From Wurfbainia villosa (taxonomy: Eukaryota > Streptophyta > Magnoliopsida > Zingiberales > Zingiberaceae), in NCBI GenBank assembly GCA_025175895.1, contig JAKLTH010000218.1:1-64000 (forward strand): a DNA stretch of 64,000 nucleotides, given 5' to 3'. Below are positions 1-11,217 of this stretch, piece by piece. The notes below the pieces were generated by a model that saw only the letters and a list, made by a program, of their open reading frames with translations, was not told the DNA's origin and made no database searches. Numbering within the stretch: the stretch's first letter is position 1; each line of letters starts with the position of its first letter. Both the position numbers and the translations under genes were made by a program.

Positions 1-184
1 GTTCTTCGAGCACACTTCACATATCGGGTATGAGTGACAAAAATCGCTGCTCCCGACAAGGTGTATCATAATGATTTCTGAGGTCATGAACGTATTATTA
101 AGTTCTAGCGGAGCACATAGGTCTTCGGAGGATGTGGTTCCGTGCTTTCTAGGTTCGTTAGTTAGTTTTGGCCGAAACCGACTG
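1..184. other. Unrecognised flank
   Basis: I see no convincing reading frame and no match to other parts of the window. The stretch ends at a chimeric junction with a gypsy RT fragment. It may belong to whatever replaced the missing end of the left gypsy LTR. Confidence 0.4.
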
Positions 185-215
185 ATATTTCTTGTTCTTT
201 CTGGTGAGGATTGTC
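185..215 (-). repeat. 31-bp copy of gypsy RT sequence at an LTR breakpoint
   Basis: These 31 bases are identical, in the same orientation, to 2591-2621 inside the reverse-transcriptase reading frame of the adjacent gypsy element. The copy abuts the truncated left LTR, and the last two bases (TC) fit both the RT copy and the LTR. This looks like filler DNA made by template switching during break repair or reverse transcription. The identity is seen directly; the mechanism is inferred. Confidence 0.75.
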
Positions 216-602
216 TAGCCTTCTCCTTGCTTGGATGGGGTTCGGCCAAAGAAATGGAGAGGGGGAGCTCTAGAGTTCGGTGAGGAAGAAGAAGAGGAGG
301 AGAAAACAAGTTTGGTAACTCATGCCCCCTCATTCCCCCTATTTATTCACTTGAAGAGTTCCTTAATCTCCCTTACACCTAACTATAATTTCCCCTATTC
401 CTCTACTAATAACATCTCATTGGGCTTCTGGTTAGTGGTGCATCTATAGGGTTTGGCTATCTCTGGAGGTTTGGGGTTCAATTCCTAGGCCTTGCATCCT
501 TTTTGGCTTATTTTCTTTTATTTTTGAAAAAGCCCACATAAAGCCCATTATCATCAAGCCAAAAATTCTTGTAAAATTGCTAGAAATTTTACGGGCGTTA
601 CA
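214..602 (-). repeat. Truncated left (3') LTR of the gypsy element
   Basis: The sequence matches 7207-7591 closely apart from small indels, for example extra bases near 539-546. It ends in GGGCGTTACA at 602, the same terminus as the right LTR at 7591. Only about 390 bp of the 2.68-kb LTR remain, because the rest was replaced at the 185-215 junction. Just inside the LTR, 603-640 contains the minus-strand end of pol and a purine-rich tract as a weak polypurine-tract candidate. Confidence 0.85.
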
Positions 603-638
603 ATCCTTCATACCTTTTAAAAGTTTCGTCCTCGAAAC

Positions 639-2070
639 TTAGAACAATTCTGGGTACTTCTGTTTCATGTCCTCCTCGCGTTCCCAGGTAGCTTCCTCGT
701 ACCGTTGATTCTGCCACAGGACCTTTACTAAGGGCACCTCTTTATTCCTTAGTCTCTTGACTTCTCGGTCTAGTATCTGGATAGGCCGACTTTCATAACT
801 CAGGTCCTCTTGAACTTGTACTGTTTGTGGCTCGATCACTTGGTCCGCGCTGGAAATGCATTTCTTGAGCACAGAGACATGAAACACATTGTGAATAGCC
901 GACGTCTCTTGAGGCAGCTCTAGCTTGTAAGCTACCTTGCCAACCCTCTGCAATATCGGATACGGTCCCATGTAGCGTGGACTCAGTTTACCCTTCCTTC
1001 CGAACCTCATCACTCCCTTCATAGGGGCCACTTTGAGGAATACCAGGTCGACTTCAAATTCTAATGGTCTACGCCGCATATCCGCATAGCTCTTTTGTCG
1101 GCTCTGAGCAGTTTCAATTCTCTGACGGATGTTCTGTATAGCTCGGGTGGTGTCGTAGATGAAGTCCGTATGGAGTCCCATCCTCTTCTTTTCACCACCC
1201 TCGTACCAGCATATGGGAGATCTACATTTCCTCACGTATAGAGCCTCGTAGGGTGTCATTCCAATAGTAGCTTGGTAGCTATTGTTGTAGGCGAATTCTG
1301 CCAAACATAAGTATCGGCACCAGCTACCTTTGAAATCCAGGGCACAAGCTCGTAACATATCCTCCAGTACTTGATTTACTCTTTCGTTGCGTAAAAGTCT
1401 GATGCAGGGGATGGAAAGCGATCTTGAACATTAACCGTGCCTAGGGCCTTCTGAACACATTCCCAGAAATGGGAAATAAAGTGACCATCTCTGTCAGAAA
1501 TGATGGTCTTAGGAATTCCATGTAGTCTGATAATTTCCCTAGCATATAACTGAGCCAGTTGCTCCGTCGAATAGGTCATCTTGATTGCTAAGAAGTGGGC
1601 GGACTTCGTCAATCTGTCCACAATTACCCATATAGCATCATAACCGTTTGTTGTCTTGGGCAGTCCTGAGATGAAATCCATAGAAATGTCTTCCCATTTC
1701 CATTCTGGAATCTGGATCGGCTGCAGTGTTCCTTCAGGTCTCTGGTGTTCTGTGTTAACCCTCTGGCGGTCAGTCAGTCGTAATCTTGACATACTCTTTT
1801 CATTCCGAACCACCAGAACTTTCTTTTCAGGTCTTGGTACATCTTGGTGGTTCCAGGATGCATCGCATAAGGAGTTCCGTGAGCTTCCTCAAATATCTTC
1901 TTCCGTAATTCTGGATCGTCGGGAATACACAGGCGATCCCTGAGGTAGAGTACTCCACTATCAGAGATACGAAACCCGTCGTCCTTTCCTTCTAAGACCT
2001 CTTGCTTGATCCTCTGAATGCTTGGGTCACGGGCTTGCTTTTCCAGTATATATCATCGAAGCGGCGGTGC
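639..2070 (-). pseudogene. Gypsy integrase with C-terminal chromodomain, broken
   Basis: Two reading frames (1376-1813 and 639-1358) carry the integrase core and tail. The core shows EWKWEDISMDFISGLP and VDRLTKSAHF around the first catalytic Asp, and IISDRDGHF around the second. The tail has AEFAYNNSYQATIGMTPYEA, the GPY-like segment YMGPYPILQRVGKVAYKLEL, and a chromodomain ending LWQNQRYEEATWEREEDM. Known role: inserts element cDNA into chromatin, with the chromodomain guiding targeting. The N-terminal zinc-binding part lies near 1813-2070 in broken frames. The frame break near 1360-1376 and the lost N-terminus make this a pseudogene. Confidence 0.85.
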
Positions 2071-2075
2071 TATCG

Positions 2076-3530
2076 TCATGGTCGAGAGCTGTCAGGAAAT
2101 GATTTCAACCCGTAACGCATAATCTCTTTTCTAAGGGCCGAGATAGCGATAGAGACATCAACGCGTGGCAGACTTCTCGAGTGCATCGACCACCTTGTTT
2201 GCTTTCCGGATGGTAGAAGATCTCGCAGATCATAATCCTTGGCGAGCTCGAGCCATCTGCGTTGTCTCATGTTCAGTCATTCTGAAGAAATATTTCGGAC
2301 TACGGTGGTCGTATAAATCCTGCTACTCCAGCTCCATATAGATAATGCCTCCATGTTTTGAGAACAAAGACCACGGCCGCTAGCTCTAAATCATGGGTGG
2401 GATGATTCCTTTCATGTTCCTTAAGTTGCCTCGAGGCGTAGGCCATTCTGCATGAGTACAGCTCCGAGTCCCAACTTGGAAGCGTCACTGTACATGTCGA
2501 AGCCTTCGTTACTGTCTGGAAGAGCAAGGATTGGGCCCATCGTCTCCTTTTCAATTCTGTGAAACTCCTCTCGCAGGCGTCCGTCCACTCATATTTCTTG
2601 TTCTTTCTGGTGAGGATTGTCATAGGGGCTGCAATCCTGGAGAAGTTCTCTACAAACTTCCGGTAGTAGCTTGCTAGCCCAAGAAAGCTTCTGATCTCGC
2701 TGGCATTCTTTGGTCGGTTCCAGTTACTCACGGCTTCAATCTTTATTATGTCTACCATCACTCCATGCTTGGATATAACGTGACTCAGAAATGATACTTG
2801 TTTGAGCCAGAACTCGCATTTGGAGAACTTTGCAAATAGCTGCTTTTCCCGAAGAATCTGCAATACCACATTCAGGTGTTCTGCGTGCTCCTCAGGGGTT
2901 CTCGAATATATTAGTATGTCGTCGATAAAGACGATCACAAACTTGTCGAGGAATGCCGAGAATACCCGGTTCATCAAATCCATGAACAGAGCAGGTGCAT
3001 TCGTCACTCCGAAGGGCATAACTACGAACTCGTAATGTCCGTATCTTGTCCGGAAGGTCGTCTTTGGTATATCATTTGATTTTACTTTTACTTGATGATA
3101 GCCAGACCTCAGGTCAATCTTAGAGAAGACGGTGGCACCCTTTAGTTGGTCGAATATGTCATCAATCCGCGGTAAAGGGTACCGGTTCTTGATCGTCACA
3201 TTATTCAGCGCTCGGTAGTCTATGCACATTCGCATAGACCCATCTTTCTTCTTCACCGACAGCACTGGAGCTCCCCATGGAGAGCGACTTGGGCGAATAA
3301 GTCCCTTGTCGAGTAGCTCCTGTAGCTGTCCCTAAAGTTCCTTCAATTCATCCGGCGCCATACGGTAAGGTGCTTTAGAGATTGGGTTAGTACCAAGAAT
3401 CAATTCGATCTCAAATTCAACTTCTCTATCTGGGGCTAACCCTGGTAGTTCATCTGGGAATACCTCTTGGTAGTTGCATACAACTCTGACATCTTCTAAC
3501 CCGATCCTCGGCTTGACTTGTATCGACTAT
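2076..3530 (-). pseudogene. Gypsy protease-RT linker, reverse transcriptase and RNase H, broken
   Basis: The 321-residue frame at 2300-3265 holds a clear Ty3/gypsy RT. It shows CIDYRALNNVTIKNRYPLPR near its start, then FSKIDLRSGYHQVKV, then the catalytic FIDDILIYS box, and FLGLASYYRKFVENFSRIA in the connection. An RNase H part follows with ASRQLKEHERNHPTHDLELA. Upstream, 3266-3530 encodes the protease-RT linker in a frame with stops, recognisable from motifs such as ISKAPYRMAP. Downstream, 2076-2299 is a frame-shifted continuation. Known role: synthesis of element cDNA and removal of the RNA template. Confidence 0.88.
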
Positions 3531-3558
3531 GTGTGCGAGAAACCCGGTGCATCCAGCA

Positions 3559-4622
3559 TCAACATCTTGCATGCACCTTAGAGTGATAAAATCTTATTGA
3601 CTCTTCTCCTTGGCGGTCGGGGTTCCTTCGATTGCGGCACTGCATCCGATGTAGAATCGTGGAGGAGCACTCTGGCCGGGCATATCTTGCGGAGGAGGTG
3701 CTGAGCGGATAGGCGATCCACGACTCTATGTCCCACCATCTATTTGTGCCTTGGTAGCATACTCCAGGATGTATCTTTTCGCAGTAGCACAGAGGATCCC
3801 TGGGTTGCTTGTTTGCTGGACCACGTTTAGGATCCTCCCATTGTTTTCTCTTGCCAGTGTGGTTCCCTTTCCAAGTACTCTGGTTTCTCGACCTCTGTTG
3901 GGCACGACCCACCGCCTTCACTCGGTGCCTTCTTTTTCGTTAATGTTGTTGAGTAATGCTCGTGTCGAGGCACTCTTGAGCAGCTCCTCTGCGATCTGCG
4001 GTCTATGAACTCCACCACATTCGAGCTATTTACGGTGAGCATCTTGACATAGTCGACCCTTTCTCTTTCCGTCTTGACGACTACAGGCATAGGCGTGCGA
4101 AGTCGGTTGAATCTCTTCAGCCGGTGTGATAGGTCACCTTGTCGGAACCCAGTGAACTCGTCGTAATGCTTGTTGGTTACCCTCATGTGGAAGGATTCTT
4201 CGAAAAATTCGTACTCGAAATCTGTCCATCTCATCTGATTTACTTGTCTCTTTGCTTTAACCCATTCCCACCACATCCGAGCATCTCCCGAAAGGAAGAA
4301 TGATGCACACTTAAATCTTCTCGCATTCGAGCCAGTCCAGTAGCTCCACGATGCTTTCCACCGTCTTGAACCAGGCCTGGGCATCCCATGATGGCTCAGC
4401 GATGCAGAGAAATTTTCCCCAATCTACGCCACCTTTGGATCGTAAGCTTCGTCGAACCATCGGGCGGGGGCATTGGTGAAGCGATATGGTTTCCTCGTTG
4501 ATTCATTAAGGCATTTTTTACTTGCTGTTGTTCTGTGACTTGTCGCTGGAGTTCAGTAACTACGTGTGTAAGGTCATGCGGGGTCTTATCTCATCGGCTC
4601 TACTCTGCGTCTTCCAGACATG
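3559..4622 (-). pseudogene. Gypsy gag (capsid and zinc knuckle), broken
   Basis: The 185-residue frame at 3827-4384 carries a retrotransposon gag core with FKCASFFLSGDARMWWEWV, WTDFEYEFFEESF and LKRFNRLRTPMPVV. An overlapping frame at 3559-3921 continues with a CCHC-like knuckle (CYCEKIHPGVC). A plausible original start is the minus-strand ATG near 4622, about 270 bases after the PBS, but a stop follows soon after. Known role: forms the virus-like particle and binds the RNA. The frame changes between the two parts, so this is a relic. Confidence 0.75.
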
Positions 4623-4892
4623 TTTATCTTCATATATTAAAGTAAAGCTAGTATAAGTTTTTCATTCGTTTATCTACGCATAATTAGACTAAAGCTAGCA
4701 TAATAAAGTTATCATTCATGTTTTCATGCATATTTTAAGCTAAAGGCTTTTCATATCATACATGAACAAAACAAGCTAAAGGCATTTTATATCATACATG
4801 AATAAAATTAACAAAATTAGAGTAGACATAGAATTCTTACTTGGAGCGGCAGGATTTGGAGCTTGATGTGTGTGTAGTGGAAAGGCATATCC

Positions 4893-4904
4893 GCTCTGAT
4901 ACCA
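4893..4904 (-). other. Primer binding site for initiator Met-tRNA (gypsy)
   Basis: On the minus strand the sequence reads TGGTATCAGAGC, the usual plant PBS complementary to the 3' end of initiator Met tRNA. It lies seven bases inside the end of the right LTR and fixes the element's 5' side and orientation. Confidence 0.9.
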
Positions 4905-5040
4905 ACCTTCATGCCCGCCCTTTTTCCAAGGGTCCGGAGGGGCGGCGCGTGACGCGACCGTACATACATACACTTCTTACTACTTACAGCGGAAGACTTT
5001 AGATACATTTTTTTTTCTTTTCTTTTAAACATAAACATGC

Positions 5041-5170
5041 ATTGACATATATAGATACTTCTTCTTAACATAGAGCATGCATCATAACATATATAGATAC
5101 TTCTTCTTAACATAGAGCATGCATCATAACAGATATAGATACTTCTTCTTAACATAGAGCATGCATCATT
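5041..5170. repeat. 42-bp tandem repeat, 3 copies, inside gypsy LTR
   Basis: The unit containing TAGAGCATGCAT recurs at about 5071, 5113 and 5155, a period of 42 bp. The repeated short peptide seen in the minus-strand translation is a by-product of this. Confidence 0.85.
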
Positions 5171-5903
5171 ATTTCATAGGTACTTAGTGCTTAGTTCTAG
5201 TCCATAAACATCATCACCATAAGGAGACATAAATAAGGACATCACGGATCTTCTCCACCATGCCACTACCACACACATTTGGCCCCTCCTGCTGCTCCCT
5301 TTAATTTATCCATCCCTTACCCTTATCTGCAGTACGAGGGAAAGATAAACTATAAGCACATAGACTTAGTAAGATCCTGTCCTACTCACAAAAACCATAT
5401 ATCAACATTAATCATGGCATGTAACAATCATAACATATAAGCAACATAACATGTAACATACATGACATAAGCAACTTAACATATAGCATAAGTAACATAA
5501 GTAAACATAACATGTAACATATATATCATAACAGCATATCATGTAAATATATGACTTAATCAAACATAACATACAACATATGTAACATAGCAACATATAC
5601 ATGACATATCAACATAACATACAACATATGTATGACATATCAAACATAACATACATCATATGTAACATAGCAGCATAAAAATGACATATCAAACATATGC
5701 AACATATATATGACATATCAACATAGCATGTGAACATAACAATCAAATCATGTAAACATATGCAGGATGCTTTTTGAAAACATATATTATAGGTACGTAA
5801 ACATAAATCTCAACATATTTGGGCCCATTGTACCACTTCTTCATCATCATAGCGCGCATCCCTAAATAGGCCCGAGGTAGCAAGTCTCGAACCTACTAGG
5901 TTA

Positions 5904-6115
5904 CTAGGCCCGATCTTAGTCCGTCGACCTAGGGCAATTGTCATAGCGCAGAAGCCCATCCTAGGCCCGATCTTAGTCCATCGACCTAGGGCATCTTGGA
6001 GCCCATCCCGTACTAGGCCCGATCTTAGTCCGTCGACCTAGGGACAATCATACATAGAAGCCCATCCTAGGCCCGATCTTAGTCCGTCGACCTAGGGCAT
6101 CTTAGAAGTCTATCC
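5904..6115. repeat. 52-57-bp tandem repeat, 4 copies, inside gypsy LTR
   Basis: The block CTAGGCCCGATCTTAG followed by a GTCGACCTAGGG-type core begins at 5904, 5961, 6013 and 6067. The unit contains palindromic parts (CCTAGG-like and GTCGAC). Copies differ in the spacer, which alternates between two forms. Confidence 0.85.
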
Positions 6116-6465
6116 CTTTTTGGACCTTATTAGGGTCCTGGTACAAATAAAATACTTATATGCTTTTATTATAACATATCTTATTTCATTTTGCAAACAT
6201 AGCATACTTCATTCATAACATATCATACTTCACTTCATGAACATATCATTTCTCATTTCATAATCATATCGTATTTCATTTCATAACTTATCTTAAATAT
6301 CACATACATATAGGGCTTGACATAAGGCATAAACATCAAGAGTAAGTAAACACTAACCTAAAGCATGTTATCTTCATCTAGCATCATTTAATATCACAAG
6401 TCAACATGAATTCACCTAAACATAAAACACATGTTAACCTAACCTAGAGCATGTTAAGGAACAAT

Positions 6466-7130
6466 GGTTGGCCGAATGGTTCATAGGACTTTTAGGGTTA
6501 AACCTTTAACCTAATCCATCTAACATACTAACATCATCATATGCATACAAAACATGGTATAAAACTTCATTGAAACATCAAAACCAAGGGGTGGCCGAAT
6601 GGTCCATGTAGGCTTTTAGGGTTAGACTTTTAACCAATCCCTCTAACATACTAACATCATCATATGCATACAAAACATGGAATAAAACTTCAATTAATCA
6701 CCAAAAACACATGTTGGCCGAATAGTCATTAGAGGTTTCTAGGGTTAACTTTTAACCTAATTCATTCTACATCTTAACTTCATCATGTGCATGTAAAACA
6801 AGGTATAGAACTTCAATAAAACTCCAAGAAACCCATGTTGGCCGAATAGTTCATAGAGGTTTCTAGGGTTTACTTTTAACCTAATTCATTCTACATCTTA
6901 ACTTTATCATGTGCATTTAAAACAAGGTATAGAACTTCAATAAAACACCAAGAAACCCATGTTGGCCAAATAGTTCATAGAGGTTTTTAGGGTTAACTTT
7001 TAACCTAATTCATTCTACATCTTAACTTCATCATGTGCATGTAAAACAAGGTATAGAACTTCAATAAACACCAAGAAAAACCCATATTGGCCGAATAGTC
7101 CATAGAGATTTTTACACAAAACATCCACCG
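6466..7130. repeat. ~124-bp tandem repeat, 6 copies, inside gypsy LTR
   Basis: The landmark TTGGCCGAATAGT, or a one- to two-base variant, recurs with GGCC at about 6470, 6593, 6716, 6840, 6964 and 7089, giving a period of 123-125 bp. Each unit ends with a run such as AACAAGGTATAGAACTTCAA. The middle copies are more alike than the outer ones, which suggests local unequal exchange. Confidence 0.88.
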
Positions 7131-7591
7131 AAAGCTACTCGTATGCGGGTGAGGATAACATCCTTCACTTTGCTTTTAGTGAAAAGATGACCTAAGGAAA
7201 GCCAAATCTAGCCTTCTCCTTGCTTGGATGGGGTTCGGCCAAAGAAATGGAGAGGGGGAGCTCTAGAGTTCGGTGAGGAAGAAGAAGAGGAGGAGAAAAC
7301 AAGTTTGGTAACTCATGCCCCCTCATTCCCCCTATTTATTCACTTGAAGAGTCCCTTAATCTCCCTTACACCTAACTATAATTTCCCCTATTCCTCTACT
7401 AATAACATCTCATTGGGCTTCTGGTTAGTGGATGCATCTATAGGGTTTGGCTATCTCTAGAGGTTTGGGGTTCAATTCCTAGGTCTTGCATCCTTTTTGG
7501 TTTATTTTCTTTTATTTTTGAAAAAGCCCACATCCATTATCATCAAGCCAAAAATTCTTGTAAAATTGCTAGAAATTTTACGGGCGTTACA

Positions 7592-8226
7592 TCCCACTTC
7601 TCCCAAGTCCTTCATATCAAACTGTTTGGACAACTATACCCTTACGTCAGATAACACCTTGACATTGTTGCCAATTAACAAAATATCAGCTACGTATAGT
7701 ACAAGAAATACCATTACGTTTCTATCACATCTCTTGTATACACAAGACTAATCCATACATTGAATATATTCATAAGACTGGATTACCCATCAAAGCGGAT
7801 ATTTCAAGACCTAGAAGCTTGCTTCAATCCATAAATGGACCGATTAAGCTTGCATGCAAGATGCTCTTTGCCCTTTACAATGAATCCCTCTGGTTGCTTC
7901 ATATAGATGTTTACCTCAAGACTTCCATTAAGGAAAGCTGTCTAGACATCCATCTGTCATACCTCATAATCCATATGAGCAACAATACATAAGAGAATCC
8001 GAAAAGACTTAAGCATGGCTATCGGTGAAAAGGTCTCCTCATAATCGATGCCCTTTTTCTGAGTATACCCCTTTGCAACAAGCCTCGCTTTGAAGGTCTC
8101 AACCTTCCCATCTAATCCTCTCTTTCTTTTGTAGATCCACTTGCATCCAATGGTTTTTACACCATTGGGTGGTTCTACTAGCTCCCATACCTGATTTGAA
8201 TCCATAGATTCAATCTCAGAATCCAT
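7592..8226 (-). pseudogene. Copia B reverse transcriptase fragment
   Basis: The open part (7957-8226) encodes the RT N-terminus with NQVWELVEPP, IGCKWIYKRKRG, FKARLVAKGYTQKKGIDYEETFSP. The following 365 bases continue the domain in frames with stops and end in the segment KDLGE at 7592-7615. The catalytic YVDD region is not readable as an intact box. The truncation coincides exactly with the gypsy LTR end. Confidence 0.8.
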
Positions 8227-8346
8227 TGCACTTTGCCAAGATACTGCATCTTTATCTTGGATCGCCTCATCATATGTTCAGGGATCAGGTTCATGTTCGC
8301 CAGGGACCAAATCAGAAGATTCTTCCAAGAACATAAATCTGTTAGG

Positions 8347-9479
8347 CTATCTAACAACCCTCCCACTACGACGAGGTATCACCTGTGTATCCTCTGTGAC
8401 ATGCAGTGTAGTCACTTGTGGTATATCCTCTTGTACCGGTGGTACTGAATTAGTGACTTCCCCTTTCAATTCCTCTAGAACAATCTTACTCATGGGCTTG
8501 TGGTTCATCACATAGTCTTCCTCTAGAAATATGGCATTCGTGCTAACGATCACCCTTTGATCTCTAGGACTATAAAACAAACCACCTTTCGTTCCTCTAG
8601 GATAGCCAACGAATATGCGCACCTCTGTACGAGGTTCCAACTTACCAGCATCTGCCTTTAGCACATGTGCTGGACTCTCCCAAATCTGAATATGTCTCAG
8701 ACTAGGTTTTCACCCAGTCCACAATTCTGTGGGAGCAGAAGGTACTGATTTAGATGGTACCAAGTTCAGAATATACATTGCCGTATCTAGAGCATATCCC
8801 CAGAACGAATCTGGCAACTCAGAATAACTCATCATCGATCTAACCATCTCCATAAGAGTCCTATTCGTTCACTCCGCTACACCATTCTGCTAGGGTGTGC
8901 TAGGTGCAAACAATTGGGATTGAATTCCAGCCTCTGATAAGTAATTCCTAAACTCTCCCAAGAGGTACTCACCACCACGATCAGATCGTAGTATTTTGAT
9001 ACTTTTACCATGATGTTTCTCCACATCAACCTTGAATTCTTTGAACCTGTCAAAGCATTCAGACTTGCGGCGCATCAAGTAAATGTATCCATATCTTGAA
9101 TAATCATCTATAAAAGAAACGAAATATTCAAAACTACCTCTTGCCTGGATAGACATAGGACCACACAAATCAGAATGAACCAATTCCAATACATCTTTGG
9201 CTCTATACCCCTTGGCCTTAAAAGGCCTCTTGGTCATTTTACCTTCCAAGCAAGACTCACAGGTTGGGAAATCTTCCACCACTAATGAACCTAGAGAGGT
9301 CCATCAGCTATCAACCTTTGAATTTTTCTTAGGTTAATATTACCTAGCCTTAGATGCCAAAGATATGTTTGGTTCATTTTCGAAGGTTCTTTTCTTTTAT
9401 TAGAATTAGAAGATGAGTTATTTACTTCTATTTGCATCGTGGGAGCTTTTGGTTCGAGTGTATACAAATTGCCTACCAA
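8347..9479 (-). pseudogene. Copia B integrase with GAG-pre-integrase zinc finger
   Basis: 9291-9479 encodes YLWHLRLGNINLRKI and 8890-9282 continues with CESCLEGKMTKRPF, together an HHCC-type finger. The core shows LVHSDLCGPM, YFVSFIDDYSRYGYIYLM and ILRSDRGGEYL, which contain the first two catalytic acids. The frame closes at a stop just before the NGVAE region. 8347-8664 encodes the C-terminal integrase and linker (IFVGYPRGTKGG). This is a pseudogene. Confidence 0.85.
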
Positions 9480-10247
9480 CGTACCAGAACAGATAATCTC
9501 CCTATTCCTTTTATAACAACTCTGTCATTAAAAGAAATAGAATATCCATCCATAAATAATTTAGAAACTGAAATTAAATTCTTTCTAAATAAAGGTACAT
9601 AAAGATAATTTTTCAGAACCAAAGTTTTATTCCTTCCAAAAGATAAATAACCATCTCCCACTGCAATAACTGCCACCTTCATGGCATCGCCCAAGTAAAC
9701 GATAATCTCCCCCTCAGCTAGTCGTATGGTTTCTTGGAACCCCTGCAAAGTATTGCAGACATGATCAATGACTAGACCAAAGATATACCTTTGTTTTGAT
9801 TCCGGTTGGGACAGTCCTTCCAATGTCCAGTCTGCTTGCAAGTGAAGCACTTGCCTTTTGGCTTCTTCACTCCTCCCACCACCTTTGCTCCACCTTATTT
9901 CTTCTTCTTCTTGCCTTTCGGCTTAGAAGTAGAAACCTTCTGAGCAACCATGGCCTGAGCCTGAGCAAGCCCTTCTGCCGCCTAGAGTTCTGTTAGAAGC
10001 TCCGCCAACGAATACAACCTCTTATTCATGTTATAATTCTGGTGAAACGCTAAAACTCCTAGGTAGAATTGGAGAAGTGTCTCGACAGGTTTTCGATTTG
10101 AATCAAGGACTTCGGCTCATTCAAAACGAAAAGTGCGTATTGTGTAGGCTTTGATTCAGACAATATCGAAAATTCCTTTTCGATCAACATAATTAGGTCA
10201 GTAAGTTTATTCTCTTTTAGTATCACAGCAAGTGGATTGAAAGTCAT
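9480..10247 (-). pseudogene. Copia B protease and gag remnant
   Basis: 9473-9850 carries the protease tail, with HVCNTLQGFQET and FRKNLISVSKL, but the usual D-S/T-G active-site box is not intact. About 9850-10050 holds gag/nucleocapsid sequence with lysine-rich and knuckle-like parts in broken frame. 10059-10247 begins MTFNPLAVILKENKLTDLI, a typical copia gag start. Gag is strongly shortened. Confidence 0.65.
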
Positions 10248-11215
10248 TTTTGAAAAACCTAAGAATCAAATAAATTAAAAATTTATATTTAAAAAAATTA
10301 TTGATTCCTCAAACAATAAAATTTTAAAATCAACAAAAACCTCAAAACACCAAGAATATCGTATGCCACGATCGTGTGGACGTATACGAATTCTACATTT
10401 GTAAGAGGAGATTTTACCCATTAATTTTATTATCCTATCAACCTTACTTTTTGACAAATAAAATTAATAGTTGGTTCCTCTTTGGCCTTATAAATGAAAG
10501 CAGTGACTCCGATGGGGAGGATACTCCTATTTGCATCTAAGTGTTCGCCATTACTAAATTTGCGGGAATTATCTCGGGTTATGTGCCTTGGAGTAGGGAA
10601 GTACACACGCTCCTTAATTATTTCCTATAACCATATTCGACCCTGTGATCCGTAAAAAAAACTCATCCGATGGGGAGGAAGGCACTTAGAGCCGACGCGC
10701 AAGTTTGTTTGCATCACATGTCAAATCGTAATGGAGGCCATGAGAATTTTTAAAAATATCCCTCTCCCACTTAGTAATTTAAAATTGAGAAATTTTCCTA
10801 ACACACGACATGCATATCAAACAAGAAGCAATAAATATGGAAAAAAATATTTTCCAACTATTATGGCTTTTGTTCTCCAATATGCCTCCCGTCGTATCGC
10901 CATCTCGTCCGCTCCTCCCTACGCCATGTACAAGCCATCCAATGTAATTCTATAGTCAAGACAAGCCAATACCAAATCACACTACAACCATACCAATGAT
11001 TTGTCCATAACCATCTCGGTTGTGAGCCTTTACTTATACTTTACAAGGAACTGATAACATGATCTCCTGTGCGACACTACACACCATGTTATCTACAATG
11101 TAATGTATCAGACAAATATGCATAACCATAAATATGCAAACAATGATCATGTGATTCTTATTTCAAAAATAAAGATGTTCATACAAAAAATAGACTTTTC
11201 AGTATACATCCCAAA
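10248..11215 (-). repeat. Leader and 5' LTR remnant of copia B
   Basis: No gene is seen here. 10945-11105 matches 40300-40459 in the C-family LTR closely, in the same orientation, so this is LTR-derived. The right edge near 11215 abuts truncated A-family LTR sequence. I cannot find a clear PBS, and the inner LTR boundary (roughly 10460-10540) is uncertain. Confidence 0.55.
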
Positions 11216-11217
11216 AA

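Larger units (their letters stand above)
214..7591 (-). mobile_element. Ty3/gypsy chromodomain LTR retrotransposon, Tekay/Del-like, 3' LTR truncated
   Basis: The element reads on the minus strand: 5' LTR (7591-4912), PBS, gag, protease/RT linker, RT, RNase H, integrase, chromodomain, then a truncated 3' LTR (602-214). The LTR begins TGTAACGCCCG on the minus strand, which is typical of plant chromoviruses. The long LTR (2680 bp), the gypsy domain order and a C-terminal chromodomain point to Tekay/Del. The coding part is broken by stops and frameshifts, so it is not autonomous now. It abuts the RT of a copia element at 7591/7592, and the possible right flank TSD (TCCCA) cannot be checked because the left end is lost. 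Confidence 0.85.
4912..7591 (-). repeat. Complete 5' LTR of the gypsy element (2680 bp)
   Basis: On the minus strand the LTR runs from TGTAACGCCCG at 7591 to a CA end at 4912. Its start matches the truncated left LTR. It is unusually rich in internal tandem repeats, annotated separately, and has AT-rich low-complexity tracts around 5400-5800 built from AACATA/ACATATG-like words. A TATA-like AATAAATA occurs near 7330 on the minus strand. The small frames inside it are not genes. Confidence 0.85.
7592..11215 (-). mobile_element. Ty1/copia element B, decayed, 3' part missing
   Basis: Minus-strand remains run from an LTR-like right end (about 10458-11215) through gag, protease and integrase to RT, in copia order. 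RT stops abruptly at 7592 where the gypsy LTR begins, so the RT remainder, RNase H and 3' LTR are gone or lie left of the window. Many stops and frameshifts are present. The order PR-IN-RT establishes Ty1/copia; the sub-lineage is not resolved. Confidence 0.82.

Noticed and set aside
5408..5602. Cys/Tyr-rich minus-strand frame inside the gypsy LTR
   Set aside because: It is a translation of the low-complexity ACATA/ACATATG tract, not a gene.
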